Source of the DNA: Strix aluco
Lineage: Eukaryota > Chordata > Aves > Strigiformes > Strigidae
Assembly: GCF_031877795.1 (NCBI RefSeq)
Contig: NC_133939.1
Location: 6,801,698-6,865,697, forward strand
DNA: 64,000 bases
Reading direction: 5' to 3'
In this document: piece by piece, positions 51,793 to 62,100 of the stretch
Layout of the letters: each line of letters begins with the position of its first letter
Numbering within the stretch: position 1 is the first letter of the stretch
Notes under the pieces: model-generated
Told to the model about the DNA's origin: nothing
Database searches by the model: none
What the model saw: the letters and a program-made list of their open reading frames with translations, nothing else
Made by a program: the position numbers and the translations under genes

Positions 51793-54700
51793 TCAGTGCA
51801 GGGGTGTTACTGGAGGTTCCTCCCTGTCACCGCTGTGTCCAGGGGTGGCTGCCTCTGGGTGAGGGGACAGAGTGGTCCCTCCAGCCAGGCCACTGCAGGG
51901 GGGCTCTGTGTAACTCCACAGCCCTGGGCTGCACTGCTTGGCCTCCTTAGACTGCAGCGAGTCAGCTAGGGAGACAGTGGTGCTGTATGAAGCTTGTGAA
52001 AAAGTAGCAGGTATGTCTGAACAGACAGAGTTCAAGAGAGGTAAAAATGTTGGTCTACTGAGAGTTGTAGCAGGGGCAGAGTCACTTGGACTGAGATCAA
52101 ATGCAAAGTCTTTTAAATAGGACAGCGCTTGGTTATTTAGCTGGGCATATTCAAAATTTATCTTGCTTCTAGTGACCTCATCTAGGAGTTTTGTTCTACT
52201 TTTCTGATCTTCAGAGCAAATTTGCTCCCCATTTTGCTTCAAATGATACAGACTGCTGGATTGGAAACTTGTCTCATAGTTGTATTGGTTTGTGTTAGGA
52301 ATACTGGAGTATTCTGAATTTTGGGCAATGCAGTTGCATTCATTTTGCAACAACAACTTATTTTTGTACTGAGACATCTTACGAATGATATTGTTCATTT
52401 CATTCCCAATGAATTTGTCTTCCAAGTGCTTGTTTTCATAGCTGATTTTTAATGATGCCACTTGTGTTACGCAGCGCTCTAAGAGCTGCACTATGTTAGT
52501 GCTGCTCTCTGTTGGTGTGGGGCTAATGTAGCTCTGAAAGCGTCTGAGAGTGAGAGGCTGCAGTGGTTTGTCACAGGAAATCGAGAGAGAGTGATACATT
52601 GGTTTATTTATGTCCTCCCTCTCAGGGGGATCCAGGAGTGAGGTTGCAGCAGTCTTGTAGGAGTAACATGATTCTACTTCATGATTATCATCTAATGAAG
52701 GATTTTCAGAGCTCAGGGAGCCACTCTCTCTGTTCAGCTTTTCTGGCAGTGGGCTTTTATCTCCAGATGTCTCACATCCTTCTGAAACTGTCGCCTTCTC
52801 ATTCTCAGTTGGAGATGTCTGCAGATTGTCTCCATTAGCCTGTGATTGTGGTGCATAACTTGATGCTCTGGTGATTTCCACAGTCCTAGGCACTGTAGAT
52901 GAATCCCTGTGGTGACTCCCTTCCCTTTCCTGGAAATCCAGATTAGAAGTGTTAGGGCAAGAGTCCAGGCCGTGGTCTCTTTCAGCAATGTTTACTGAAG
53001 AGGTCTGGGTTACATGTTTGCTTTCATCCAGAGACACATGTAGGTTAAATGTATTAGATTCTTCCTTGCTTGGTTTCTCCTGCTGAGCTTCTGTACTCAC
53101 TTTCTGCTCTGGACTAGGGCTGGGTGGGATTGATGAATCATTAGACTTTTCTGGCTGTGATTGAGGACCCTGAAGAGAGTCAGGGGAGGAAACGAGTCCC
53201 GAATGTTTTCGCAGCCAGTTTATTATCCCCATGGTCAGTGAAAGCTCGGTATCGCAGAGCTTTAGCAAACATTCTTTGCCTTTCCATGTGCTGTGGAAAA
53301 AACCCTGGCTGATAATGTCTAGAGCTGGTTGAGAAGCCATGTTCTCCTCAGCTCCAACATGAAAGCTGTAAATGGACAAAGGGATTTCAATGGCTTGTTC
53401 TGAGATGCTTTCAGATGTGCACATGTCATCGTCTAGGACTGGATTTATTTTGACTTCATTTGGGTCATAGAAGAGCTCATAAAGAGCATCTCCGCTGTAG
53501 CTGTCTCTTGGAAATCTACCTGGGACCCCAGGGGTCTGAGCTTCCTTCATTTCATCATCTTGTCCAGGAGAGAATGAATCATAATAGCCTTCATCACTTG
53601 TGGATGTGGATTCCTGGTTGTCGCTTTTTGGCGTTCCTGTTTCTGTGGAGCTCTCTTTGGAATTGTCATCATCTTTATCAGGTGACATTTGGGGGTCTGT
53701 CACAGATGTAGCAGCCTGGCTTCTAGCCTTTTCCATGTCAGGACCAGGTATCTTCAGTAACTTCTTATCAAACAGAGCACTCTGATGCAGCCTCACTGAT
53801 TTGTTGATGTTGTCCCAAAACTTTGCAAATTCAACAGTCTCATTCTGGCCAGGAGAGGCCAACTGCTCCACACCCCCTTGGAAAGAGCCCATGACAGGGC
53901 TGTCTTTGTGCTTGCTTCGTCTCAGCAGAACTTCTTTGCTGTTCTCCAGCTCCAGGTGAGCAGAGCTCTCATCAGCAAAAATTTCCCCACAGCCAGTGAG
54001 GGAGTCAAAGCTCTTCAGTGAGGCGACATCTTCGCACAGGGTGTTGCAGCAGTCATAGGAAGAGTCAGACTGCAGTTCACTGTCTGAGCAGTCTTGTGAC
54101 AAGCAATCAGCTGCAAATGTTTCTCCCGTTTTGAAAAGATACTTTGCAAGCCGCCCAGATAACTCACTTTTGCAACCTGGAGAGGACAGATTCTTTTCCT
54201 TCTCAACCAGGAATGTGAGGCTATCTGGTTTGTTTTTTTTAATATGAAATATATCTCTGAGACCTTTCTTAGATCTCTTGAGGGAAATCCTCTTCCTGGG
54301 AATGGTTTTTGCGACAGCTGGTACAAAAGGCATCTGTGGCACAAAGTTCCTGTAATCAATCATCTGACTGCTGCATGCAGACTGGCTGGGGCTGACCACA
54401 CACTCTTTCTTACTGCTGGAGCTGGACACCCCTGAAAAGCTGATGCTATTAACAAGTCGGCCCTTACCCTTTCCAGAAAAACCTTCCTCACAAGCCCTGC
54501 TGCTGGGGCTGCAGTGCTCTGTTTTGTCTGCCTCAGTAACACAGTCATGGGTTTTACTCTTCCTTACAAGTTTATAGGAGGACCCAGATGATTTTTCCAG
54601 GCTATTGTCACCAGCTCCATTCCTTGCTGCTCTGGTAGAAAATCTGTAGTTCTTGTGTGTGGCCAAACATGCCAGCTGGACTTCAGCTGCACTTTGGTTT

Positions 54701-54825
54701 CCCTCCAGAGCTGCCTTTTTGTCTTTCCCTGTGTCATCTTTGTTGATAGGAACTGTGTGCACAGGTGGCACTTTCTCATGTTGCACACTGGATTTTATGA
54801 AGGTCTTTCCTCTCTTGAGCTCCAT
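51793..54825 (-). CDS. AMER3: AMER3 (APC membrane recruitment protein 3), complete single-exon coding sequence, 1,010 aa
   Basis: Scaffold of the AMER/FAM123 family: it binds plasma-membrane phosphoinositides and recruits the tumour suppressor APC, modulating Wnt/beta-catenin signalling and APC localisation. The N-terminus MELKRGKTFIKSS is the AMER3 signature. Conserved blocks in order: MIDYRNFVPQMPFVPAVAK (155-173), then a basic stretch KRISLKRSKKGLRDIFHIKK (178-197) suited to lipid binding; CEDVASLKSFDSLTGCGEIF (264-283); VEQLASPGQN and FAKFWDNINKSV (319-344); ETGTPKSDNQ and STSTSDEGYYDSFSPG (395-421); RDSYSGDALYELFYD (440-454); KGKECLLKLCDTELSLTMGI (515-534). The C-terminal part is Ser/Thr-rich and less conserved, with a helical patch CVTQVASLKIS (785-795). 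No signal peptide, membrane segment or enzyme motif is visible. Human AMER3 is about 861 aa, so this protein is longer. The start ATG has A at -3 and G at +4, lies 22 nt inside a splice acceptor and is the family start. The frame is intact, with no frameshift. A splice donor follows 4 nt after the stop codon. Confidence 0.97.
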   Translation of the reverse strand: MELKRGKTFIKSSVQHEKVPPVHTVPINKDDTGKDKKAALEGNQSAAEVQLACLATHKNYRFSTRAARNGAGDNSLEKSSGSSYKLVRKSKTHDCVTEADKTEHCSPSSRACEEGFSGKGKGRLVNSISFSGVSSSSSKKECVVSPSQSACSSQMIDYRNFVPQMPFVPAVAKTIPRKRISLKRSKKGLRDIFHIKKNKPDSLTFLVEKEKNLSSPGCKSELSGRLAKYLFKTGETFAADCLSQDCSDSELQSDSSYDCCNTLCEDVASLKSFDSLTGCGEIFADESSAHLELENSKEVLLRRSKHKDSPVMGSFQGGVEQLASPGQNETVEFAKFWDNINKSVRLHQSALFDKKLLKIPGPDMEKARSQAATSVTDPQMSPDKDDDNSKESSTETGTPKSDNQESTSTSDEGYYDSFSPGQDDEMKEAQTPGVPGRFPRDSYSGDALYELFYDPNEVKINPVLDDDMCTSESISEQAIEIPLSIYSFHVGAEENMASQPALDIISQGFFHSTWKGKECLLKLCDTELSLTMGIINWLRKHSGLVSSPDSLQGPQSQPEKSNDSSIPPSPSPEQKVSTEAQQEKPSKEESNTFNLHVSLDESKHVTQTSSVNIAERDHGLDSCPNTSNLDFQEREGSHHRDSSTVPRTVEITRASSYAPQSQANGDNLQTSPTENEKATVSEGCETSGDKSPLPEKLNRESGSLSSENPSLDDNHEVESCYSYKTAATSLLDPPEREDINKPMYHSLSISCDKPLQPLTLRRFQSYISPTPTESSTNIVQLLERCVTQVASLKISYENKHLEDKFIGNEMNNIIRKMSQYKNKLLLQNECNCIAQNSEYSSIPNTNQYNYETSFQSSSLYHLKQNGEQICSEDQKSRTKLLDEVTRSKINFEYAQLNNQALSYLKDFAFDLSPSDSAPATTLSRPTFLPLLNSVCSDIPATFSQASYSTTVSLADSLQSKEAKQCSPGLWSYTEPPCSGLAGGTTLSPHPEAATPGHSGDREEPPVTPLH

Positions 54826-54834
54826 ACTGCTTCC

Positions 54835-54840
54835 TCACAT
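54835..54840 (-). promoter_or_regulatory. ATG-TGA start-stop element just upstream of the AMER3 start
   Basis: The 5' UTR part of the coding exon contains ATG followed immediately by TGA, 9 nt before the AMER3 ATG. It has C at -3, a weak initiation context, whereas the main ATG has a strong one. Minimal AUG-stop elements are known elsewhere to slow or regulate re-initiation. A role here is inference. Confidence 0.55.
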
Positions 54841-54846
54841 CTGTTT

Positions 54847-54870
54847 CTGTAAAGAAAAGAGCAGAACAAA
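54847..54870 (-). other. AMER3: Splice acceptor of the AMER3 coding exon
   Basis: On the minus strand a pyrimidine-rich tract (TTCTGCTCTTTTCTTTACAG) ends at 54,847, so the exon starts at 54,846 with AAACAG. This places 21 nt of 5' UTR before the AMER3 ATG and implies at least one upstream non-coding exon. A second AG at 54,842-54,841 is a possible alternative, 6 nt downstream. Confidence 0.75.
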
Positions 54871-57800
54871 AATATTGTGAGGTTGATGGCTACCACTTAT
54901 AAACTTTGAAAGCAACCGGAGAACAAAGGGACAGATATTAAGTATTATACAATTGGTTTTGTTTGTCACCAGAAATTTCCATCACTGTGTGATGGTATTG
55001 CATGAGAAACAGATCAAGTGAAACTGAAGGTATGTTGGCAATGGCTGGAAGATCCAGCAAGGAGAAGACAGGACACATTATAGGTTGGTAGCTGAGGCTC
55101 AGAGAACGTTTTGTCTGTTAGAAATGAGAGGTTTAGGATTTTGGATTATGACTGCTTTTAACAAGACAGAGGTCCTATTGCAAAAGTAGAAGAGGCATCA
55201 ATGAAAAGCAATGCCTGAGGAACTTTAACATGCAAGTGAGTGCATCAGTTCATAAATCTGTACCTTTGAGGAGGATGAAAACTCAAGGTGGGAAATCTCC
55301 TGAGAAAATGGATCAAACATTTGACACAATGCTTACTCTATATTAAAATAATCCTTACCTGTGAATAGAAAATCCATTGGTACTACCCTGGGAAGCATGC
55401 AGAAACTGAATTACTGTTTTTGCTTCCTCCTGAGCATAGTGTATAATTTTCTGCACTACTACTTTTATTGTAAAAAGTTAAAAATGCCACATTGGAAATT
55501 GCTGTTAATTACGACAGAAGTGTCGTTTCTGATTTACAAAGACGGGTGTAGTACACTGAGGCATTGCCACATTGAATTTTCATTGTGTATTGATGCTATT
55601 TCTAAAAATACTCTATTATGTGTATCAATGCCAATTGTGGTCTCTGCCTATATGGTTTGGTATTGAATCTGCTTTATGTTTTCATACATCTAATTAGTCA
55701 TTAACTATTTTAGCCATGACACTTTCAGTTTTCCAGAAGTTGTATCATGGACACATCTGATCCTTTCCTGCCTTACATCAACTTGAATACTGAGTAAGTC
55801 AATGGACTTACATAAAAGGTAGGCCAGGGAAGAAGCAAGCAATTCCTAAAAGCTGTTAGAGAAATGGGATTTTTACTGGATGGTAAGCAGGACAAAATCT
55901 CTAAGTCCTGTTCTTGAAAGAATGTGCTTGGACCTTTCCTCAATGAGACCTCAGTTAATGATTTCGCTTGTGTTGAATTGTTTAGACATAACTAAAACCA
56001 CTTAGAGCCACTGAACTGCAACACACACAACCACCACAGTGCTATCTCTAGCACTCCTTGACAAACTGTATGTAACAGGTCTGATGAAATGAAAAATTAC
56101 CAGTACTTCCTTGAGAACAATCTCAGATCGGATCTGTGGATCCACACCTGCACCCAGTACAAAGACAGCCAGGGAGATTTTAAATTCAGCACCAAGCCTA
56201 GCCTTTGTACACTCTTAAAATACAACTTAAAGCAGTCTTTAGCCTACCTTGAACTATAACAGCTGTCTGTAGCCTCCAGGGGCTTCCCAGTTGCCAGGAC
56301 TTGCTGGGAATGGCAACACTCTGACCAACACCTCACCAGATACGGGTCTGTGTATCTGGGAGTTGTGTCACCTGCAGCTCTTCTCCAGCAGGCAGGTCAG
56401 TGACAGCCTGTTTCTTATAGAAGCTGCAAACTAGCAGGTGATTAGCAGTATTTACAACTAAATGTAGGTCAGTGACAAAAGGTAGAAAACCTAAAGTGTG
56501 AATATTTGACATCAAGACTATGGATGCTATGGAAAACAAGGTGGGTGGTGATAGATGGGCCCCTATCAGTATGATTGAGATGTTGGCACATTTATTTGCA
56601 TTTGGGGCTGCATGTGAGTATTGCAGAGCATTCTCAATGAAAGCCAGTAAACATTTTACTATACTGTCAGGTATCTGGAGTTCACTGATGCTGCAGGAAA
56701 CTTGTTTTGCATATTTAGAAATAGGTCACTGGGACATGATTACATTCCTCTTCTGAAAAGCAAGGTGTGATTGAGAAGAAATTCAGTGCACAGAACTCCA
56801 GCAGAGTTGTGAAAACGATTAGAAACAGCTGACGCAAGACCTATTATTAATATCCCAAAAATAAAGTGTCTGACAGCTCGGTCCTTTGCAATTGTAGAAG
56901 TAGGTACTGTGTCCCTGTGGGAAGTCCTGCTGCTGAGAAGTTCCTTAGAGGTCTGTGACATGGCAAATGCTAGTGTTATAACAATGTTATGTAGGACTCT
57001 CTGAAGTCCTACAGCTGTTTCTGCCCATTCTAAGTATTAAGCAAGGGTCATTTTTGTAGGAAATTGCATACTTGGGAAGTTTTTCTGTAGATGTATTAAA
57101 AAGGCTTTTAGAGGTGGATCTGTTTTATTGTCAAGTATGAAACTCGGTAAAGCTACGAATTCAGGACGTCATTAGATAATCTTTTGAATAAAGAAATCTT
57201 TGATCTGAATTGTATCTCCTTGATAAAAAACACAACAGACTACCAGTTTGATAACCGGGTCTAGAAACTTCAAGACTTGTTCTGTCTTTTTTTTTCTAGA
57301 CTAGATGAACAGTTTTAACATGAAAGCCAAAATGGCCTGAATAACATCTTGTACTGAGAATATATGTAGTATAACAACATAAGATACACTGATGGTAGCC
57401 TATGATACCTTTTCAGATTCCTCTGATGAGAAAAAAAAAAAAAGTTAGGTGTTGTTTGTTTGTTTTGTTGGTTTTTTTTTAAAGATCTACTACACATATA
57501 ATCACCAACTTTTTATGCTAATTGTTTAATGCCTCTATTTAATCCCATATATTCTTTTTCTCACTTTCCCCCAGGATTCATGCCAGACTAATTAGTATCT
57601 AGTTCATTGTGTCATCTGCTTATTCTGTTTTAACACTGTCACAGCTTTGGGAATCTTCCCCATTAAAAATGTTATTAAAAATGTACACCAAGACAGGGAA
57701 GATCTCCTCAGTCAACTCTTGGAGGGCTTATAAGGACAGACTACCAGAGTCTGAAGATTTTTTAAAATATTAATCTCAGAAGCTGTTTTGTAACTTCCCA

Positions 57801-60193
57801 TACTATGAGTTCCTCTTCATCCTCGTATGATATAAATTATCAGTGAGCTTCTTTCCAAACATAGAACAGAAATATTTATGCAATGCTGCTCTCTTTCTAT
57901 ATCTATTAATATCTATTAATATTTTTAGCACTTTTGGTTGTATTGGACATGATACCTTTTTTTGTCTCTCTGAAGAGACACGAGTTATATCTCTAACCCC
58001 AGAAGCTGTACCAGTGAGGTTAGAAACAGATTAATGTACTGTAAGGGAAAGTTACCCTTCAGTGGTTATGTAAGGCTAATCAAAATTCTATGAAAAATGA
58101 TTCTAGGAATTTAAAAAATGGTACATCTTCTCTGGGATTTCTTGACCCATACACTCAGCTACACTATTGCCTGCCTCTGTTCTTTTTTAATTATTCTCCT
58201 CTTGAACTTGCAGTATATCTCTTCTTCCACAGGGATAAAGGGTGTATAAGGGACTGATTTCCACCTTTCCACAGGAAATACATTTTGCAATTAAAAATCA
58301 CTGTAAAGATCAGAAACCTGTGGAAACTAGCAGTCAGTCTACTAAGGCTAGGTTGTTCTGTTTTCAACTGGCTTTGGATGTTTTCTTCATTAACGTTACT
58401 TGATCTCTTTTTTTTTAATATCTGTGAAATTACTTATGGAACACATGTTTAAATAGAGGACATCCTTGAATCTTACACTGGGCTACAGTTTAATTGTCAT
58501 TTACAATGATCTTGGGTGCAGCAGCAATTGAGACTTCCCATCTACAGTAAACAGTACTTTTATCTGTCTTGATCATACCAGCTGATTGCTTTTAGGATTT
58601 CACAAGTGTCCAAGCAGGCAATTAGATCTGAATTTTGGGCTTATACTATGATAGAAATAAGGTTTTGGTTTGAATTTGGATAATATTGTTCCTAAAATGC
58701 AGAGATACTTCATACTCAACCACATACCAATCTGTGCAGGGTATCTGACAGCCTCTTCATAAAACCGGAAGGTTTTACTATGTCTGTGATTTTAGAATAG
58801 GAAGGTGAACACGTTCCTGTGGGCTGAGAAGACTTGGTTTTAGGACAGTCAAAGCAATTGCTTGTAGTTCTGGGTTATGAGGACCTGAACAAGTCTGAAT
58901 TAGGTAACTGTTCCGGTTAATAAAAGCCATATTCAGATGGCCTAAATTCTACCTAAGTCCATGTCAACAGACAAGGAGGCCAAAGAGGGTGCAGTGGAGC
59001 TGGACTAGATATTCATTAGAAAGCAGGAGGAAGATGGGCGGAGGCAGGATGCAAACTGTCCGAATATAGTCTCTGTCATGTGGGCCAGAGAAAAGAAGGG
59101 TCACATTTGCTGCTGCCTGTGGCCCCCAGAGCTTTCTGTCAGGCTGAGCTGTCTACAATTTTCCCTCTCTGGAGGAATGGGGGAACACTTGCTTTGGTTT
59201 TTGGGCTGCTGTCAAAGTTATTATCTTATATCTTACTAGCTTATCTCACAGCAGAAAGGTTTGTTTAGGTTGTCTTCAAAGAAAAGGCAAAATAGGTTGT
59301 GCTTTAATGTGTCAGTAGCTAAAATAACAGTCCTCTTGGATGTAACTCTAGGAAGATCACCCTCCTGGGAAAGTAGAAGTATCAGCTTCAGTGAGGTTGC
59401 ATGGATAGAAATAATAGTATTACAAAGAGGGAAGTTTAGATAAACTCTCTGGCTTTGGCAAGTTTGGCTCAAAATTAATTTGCTTAAGTAGGAAAAAATG
59501 TAATTAGGGTTTATTTATTCCAAAATCAGGTGTCTGGCTTGGACATTCTTACTGTTTGTTTGATGTGTAATTTATATATAATTGTCTCTCTTGGAGATAG
59601 AAATAAGTAAAATTCAGAATACAGTCATTTTTCAGGGGAGCTAGGAGTGCTCTTTCTGCTTCTTTGCATTTAGATCATTCTTAAAATTGGCAGGTTGTGG
59701 AGATGGCACCTTGCTTTCTCTTTCTAAGCAGAATTCTGCATGCCACTTGGAGTCTTAATTTCACCTCCCTCCTAGCATTTTCCTTTGATTAAATGAAAGA
59801 GTTGATAAATATTGCATATTCTTTTAGGTTTTTTAATTTAAAAAGAAGGAAAAAATTTCTATTTGGACTGCTTTTATGTTTTAGGATACAAGTTTGGAGT
59901 GAGTCCAAAATCCCTTTTCCACAAGTGGCTTTACATCAATCAGACTTAAGATCCTGAGTACCAGTTACCTTTGAAAATGTTACCCCTGCTTTCCAAACAG
60001 AAATGATAGCATAATTAAATTTCCTGAAAACATATATCTAGTTCGGGCATTTGGACATGTATTATGCTTAAAATGGATGCACTTTAAGATGAAATGTTTT
60101 TTAAAATATTTCTTGAGAAATTGTATAATGGGAAAGGGAAAAAGAAAGGGAAAAAGAGAGCGCTCCAGGAGGCTCTCCCCACGCCAAGTTTAC
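54871..60193 (-). other. Putative AMER3 5' intron
   Basis: This would be the intron between the microexon at 60.2 kb and the coding exon. It is A+T-rich, with T-runs and short chance open frames and no recognised second gene. If the microexon is not real, it is simply the upstream flank of AMER3. Confidence 0.35.
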
Positions 60194-60229
60194 CTTGGGA
60201 GGATTTTTGCTGGGCACCAGTTGGAAGTC
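60194..60229 (-). other. Candidate 36-nt microexon in the AMER3 5' region
   Basis: The minus strand has a textbook acceptor (TTGCTTGTTTTTGCATTTTAG) ending at 60,230, then exactly 36 nt, then a good donor AAG/GTAAAC at 60,193. The exon lies 5.3 kb upstream of the AMER3 coding exon on the same strand. Its length is a multiple of three and one frame is fully open (DFQLVPSKNPPK). I read it as an internal 5' UTR exon. It is called from splice sites alone, so a chance pair is possible. Confidence 0.4.
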
Positions 60230-60885
60230 CTAAAATGCAAAAACAAGCAAGCATGAGGTGGTGAGAGACACAGCTACTTTTAAAGTCAGTGGACAATACT
60301 AATTTTTAATGCTTAGGATCTAATCAATTAACAATGCATAAAGAACAGCTGGTGCTCCCAGTAAAGTGTGTGTGGGGGGGTATTTTTGAAATAAGACTAT
60401 TTACAGTCAAAACCTTAAGTCTATCTCAGAAAGTTAATAATGGAAATCCTTACTAATAATCATGAACATATATTCTATTCTGTTAATTTGTTTTTAATTA
60501 CAAAGCAATAAAATGCTTCCATGTTAGAGGGTGGTGATAGCCTGTCTGCAGTTACTGTAACACTGTTTCTAGTAAGCAAATAAACATAACAGTTCTTATG
60601 GTAAAAACCAAAGAGGATTTTAAAGCAGGGCTCATTTTCTCACTTAAACTGATTAGCCTGCTAGTATTTCATCTCCATTAGAAAACAGAAGAGAACAGGG
60701 TGGAAAGGATGGAGGATGTAATCAGGGATAGTCATGATTCAGGAAACAGAAGAATGTTTATTTTTAAAGACGCCTGTGTGACACACAAACCTGCATTGAG
60801 ATCATGCCTCTTGTTAGGAGTGCTCTTCTCATCATCATTAGTGGCTGCATCTTATCACTCCCCTTAATCATTTGTCTCTCTTGGG

Positions 60886-60912
60886 TAATCCAGGATGTCT
60901 AATTATTTGCAT
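60886..60912. promoter_or_regulatory. Cluster of homeodomain and POU sites
   Basis: Within 27 bp lie TAATCC (OTX/PITX-type site), TAATTA (homeodomain core) and ATTTGCAT (perfect octamer, POU-factor site, reverse orientation). The cluster would fall in the first intron of AMER3 under the exon model given here, where it could act as a neural enhancer. These short motifs also occur by chance in A+T-rich DNA. Confidence 0.25.
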
Positions 60913-61189
60913 ATACATTTAGGTCAGGCAATGGCTTTCTCATGAAGAACCAGCAAAAAGCACATTGGTGTGTTTTTCTTCTACCTTAATTCCACTGAGC
61001 ACATAAAGTAAAATCTTACACTCCCCAGCAGAATACTAGAAGGATGTGTAGTTAAATGCTTAATCTTATTAGCAATGTGCTATAGCGAAGCCTGAACCTT
61101 CCTTTAAGCCCTGCCAACTGTTCCGTGGAGCTTGGGATTTTTCATAGTAAAATTAACCACGTTTCTACTCCCAGCGTACTGTCCTGTGG

Positions 61190-61275
61190 TGTGCCTACAG
61201 GAGGGGTCCCTGGGGCTACAGCAGCACCCACTGCTTCCCCCAGCCCCGCGTGGGGCGTGCGGCAGGGGGGGAGGA
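61190..61275. other. Short G+C-rich patch upstream of AMER3
   Basis: A local G+C-rich stretch with a few CpGs (CCCCGCGTGGGGCGTGCGG) stands out from A+T-rich surroundings, between the putative first exon and the microexon of AMER3. It could be an alternative promoter or intronic regulatory DNA. I found no convincing splice donor on the minus strand within it. Confidence 0.25.
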
Positions 61276-61767
61276 GGCTGAGACCATGACAAAAGGAGGC
61301 TCCTTCTCTGACAAAACCTCTGCACCCCTCACTCAGTTTTCTTCAATACCTGAGGCTGAAAGAAATGTAACTGCTTGAAATGTTCCAATTACACCCTGTA
61401 AAAGGGCAGCATAAACTCCTGCACAGGGAGCTATCGAATCATCACTATTTCTAGGACAAGGCAGATGAGCAGAAATTTCCACTGTGTACCTGACCTGCAG
61501 CCTGTTGGTACCAGACAGCAAAGTGTTAAATGCTGTCAGCTTTGTCTGTTTTCAGTAATTTATTGCTTTAAAAGGAGATAGGATGGGCATTTATATAATC
61601 ACAGGCACACACTTGTCACATGTATGAAAATAAGTAAAAAACAATGCTTCAAAAATGAGCAGTCATCCCAAAATACTAGTCCCTCGGAGTCACTGTGAGT
61701 GTCAGAGCAAAGGAAATGCCATTGCACCAGAGCAAACAATAAGGCAGATCACAAAAATCCTACTCAC

Positions 61768-61980
61768 CATGTTTTATCACTGAGCAGAAATCCTCTGTCT
61801 CCTAGCCTTGCTACTGAGGCTGGTCTTTATCCAGAGGCTCCTGTGATGCTTTTCAGATTCTGAGGGGCTGGACCACTGCTGCTCTCCAGTGTTACTCTCC
61901 ACCCCCTGTCTTTTCCTCCTCCTTCTTCCTTCATCCCCACCCCCTCATTCCTCCTGCTTGTAGCTTTTTCGTACCTTACA
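61768..61980 (-). other. AMER3: Putative first non-coding exon of AMER3 (5' boundary uncertain)
   Basis: A strong donor (AACATG/GTGAGTAGG) on the minus strand ends an exon at 61,768. Upstream of it lies a purine-rich, gene-leader-like stretch (GGAGGAATGAGG, GAAGGAAGAAGGAGGAGG). The transcription start cannot be fixed from sequence, so the 61,980 boundary is approximate. The last three exon bases are an ATG with A at -3. A separate 35-codon upstream frame runs from 61,934 to 61,827 if transcription starts above it. Orientation and distance fit the AMER3 5' end, 6.9 kb above the coding exon. Confidence 0.4.
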
Positions 61981-62100
61981 TAGATTCTAGGCTTTCCACA
62001 TGTAACTTGATTTAGGAAAGATGCTTATTTCAGCCATCTGCTTGATGCCATGGAAATGCTTCCATTGCTAAGGAATAAAAGCCCAGAAGGTAAGCTCGGG
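61981..62100 (-). promoter_or_regulatory. Possible AMER3 promoter-proximal region
   Basis: This is the sequence immediately upstream of the putative first exon. On the minus strand it includes a CTTTTATT A+T-rich element and an imperfect inverted repeat, CAATGGAAGCATTTCCATGG. There is no TATAAA and no CpG island. The call rests on position relative to the inferred exon. Confidence 0.2.

Noticed and set aside
58740-58775. Short palindrome around AAAACCGGAAGGTTTT
   Set aside because: Imperfect and short; expected by chance in 64 kb.
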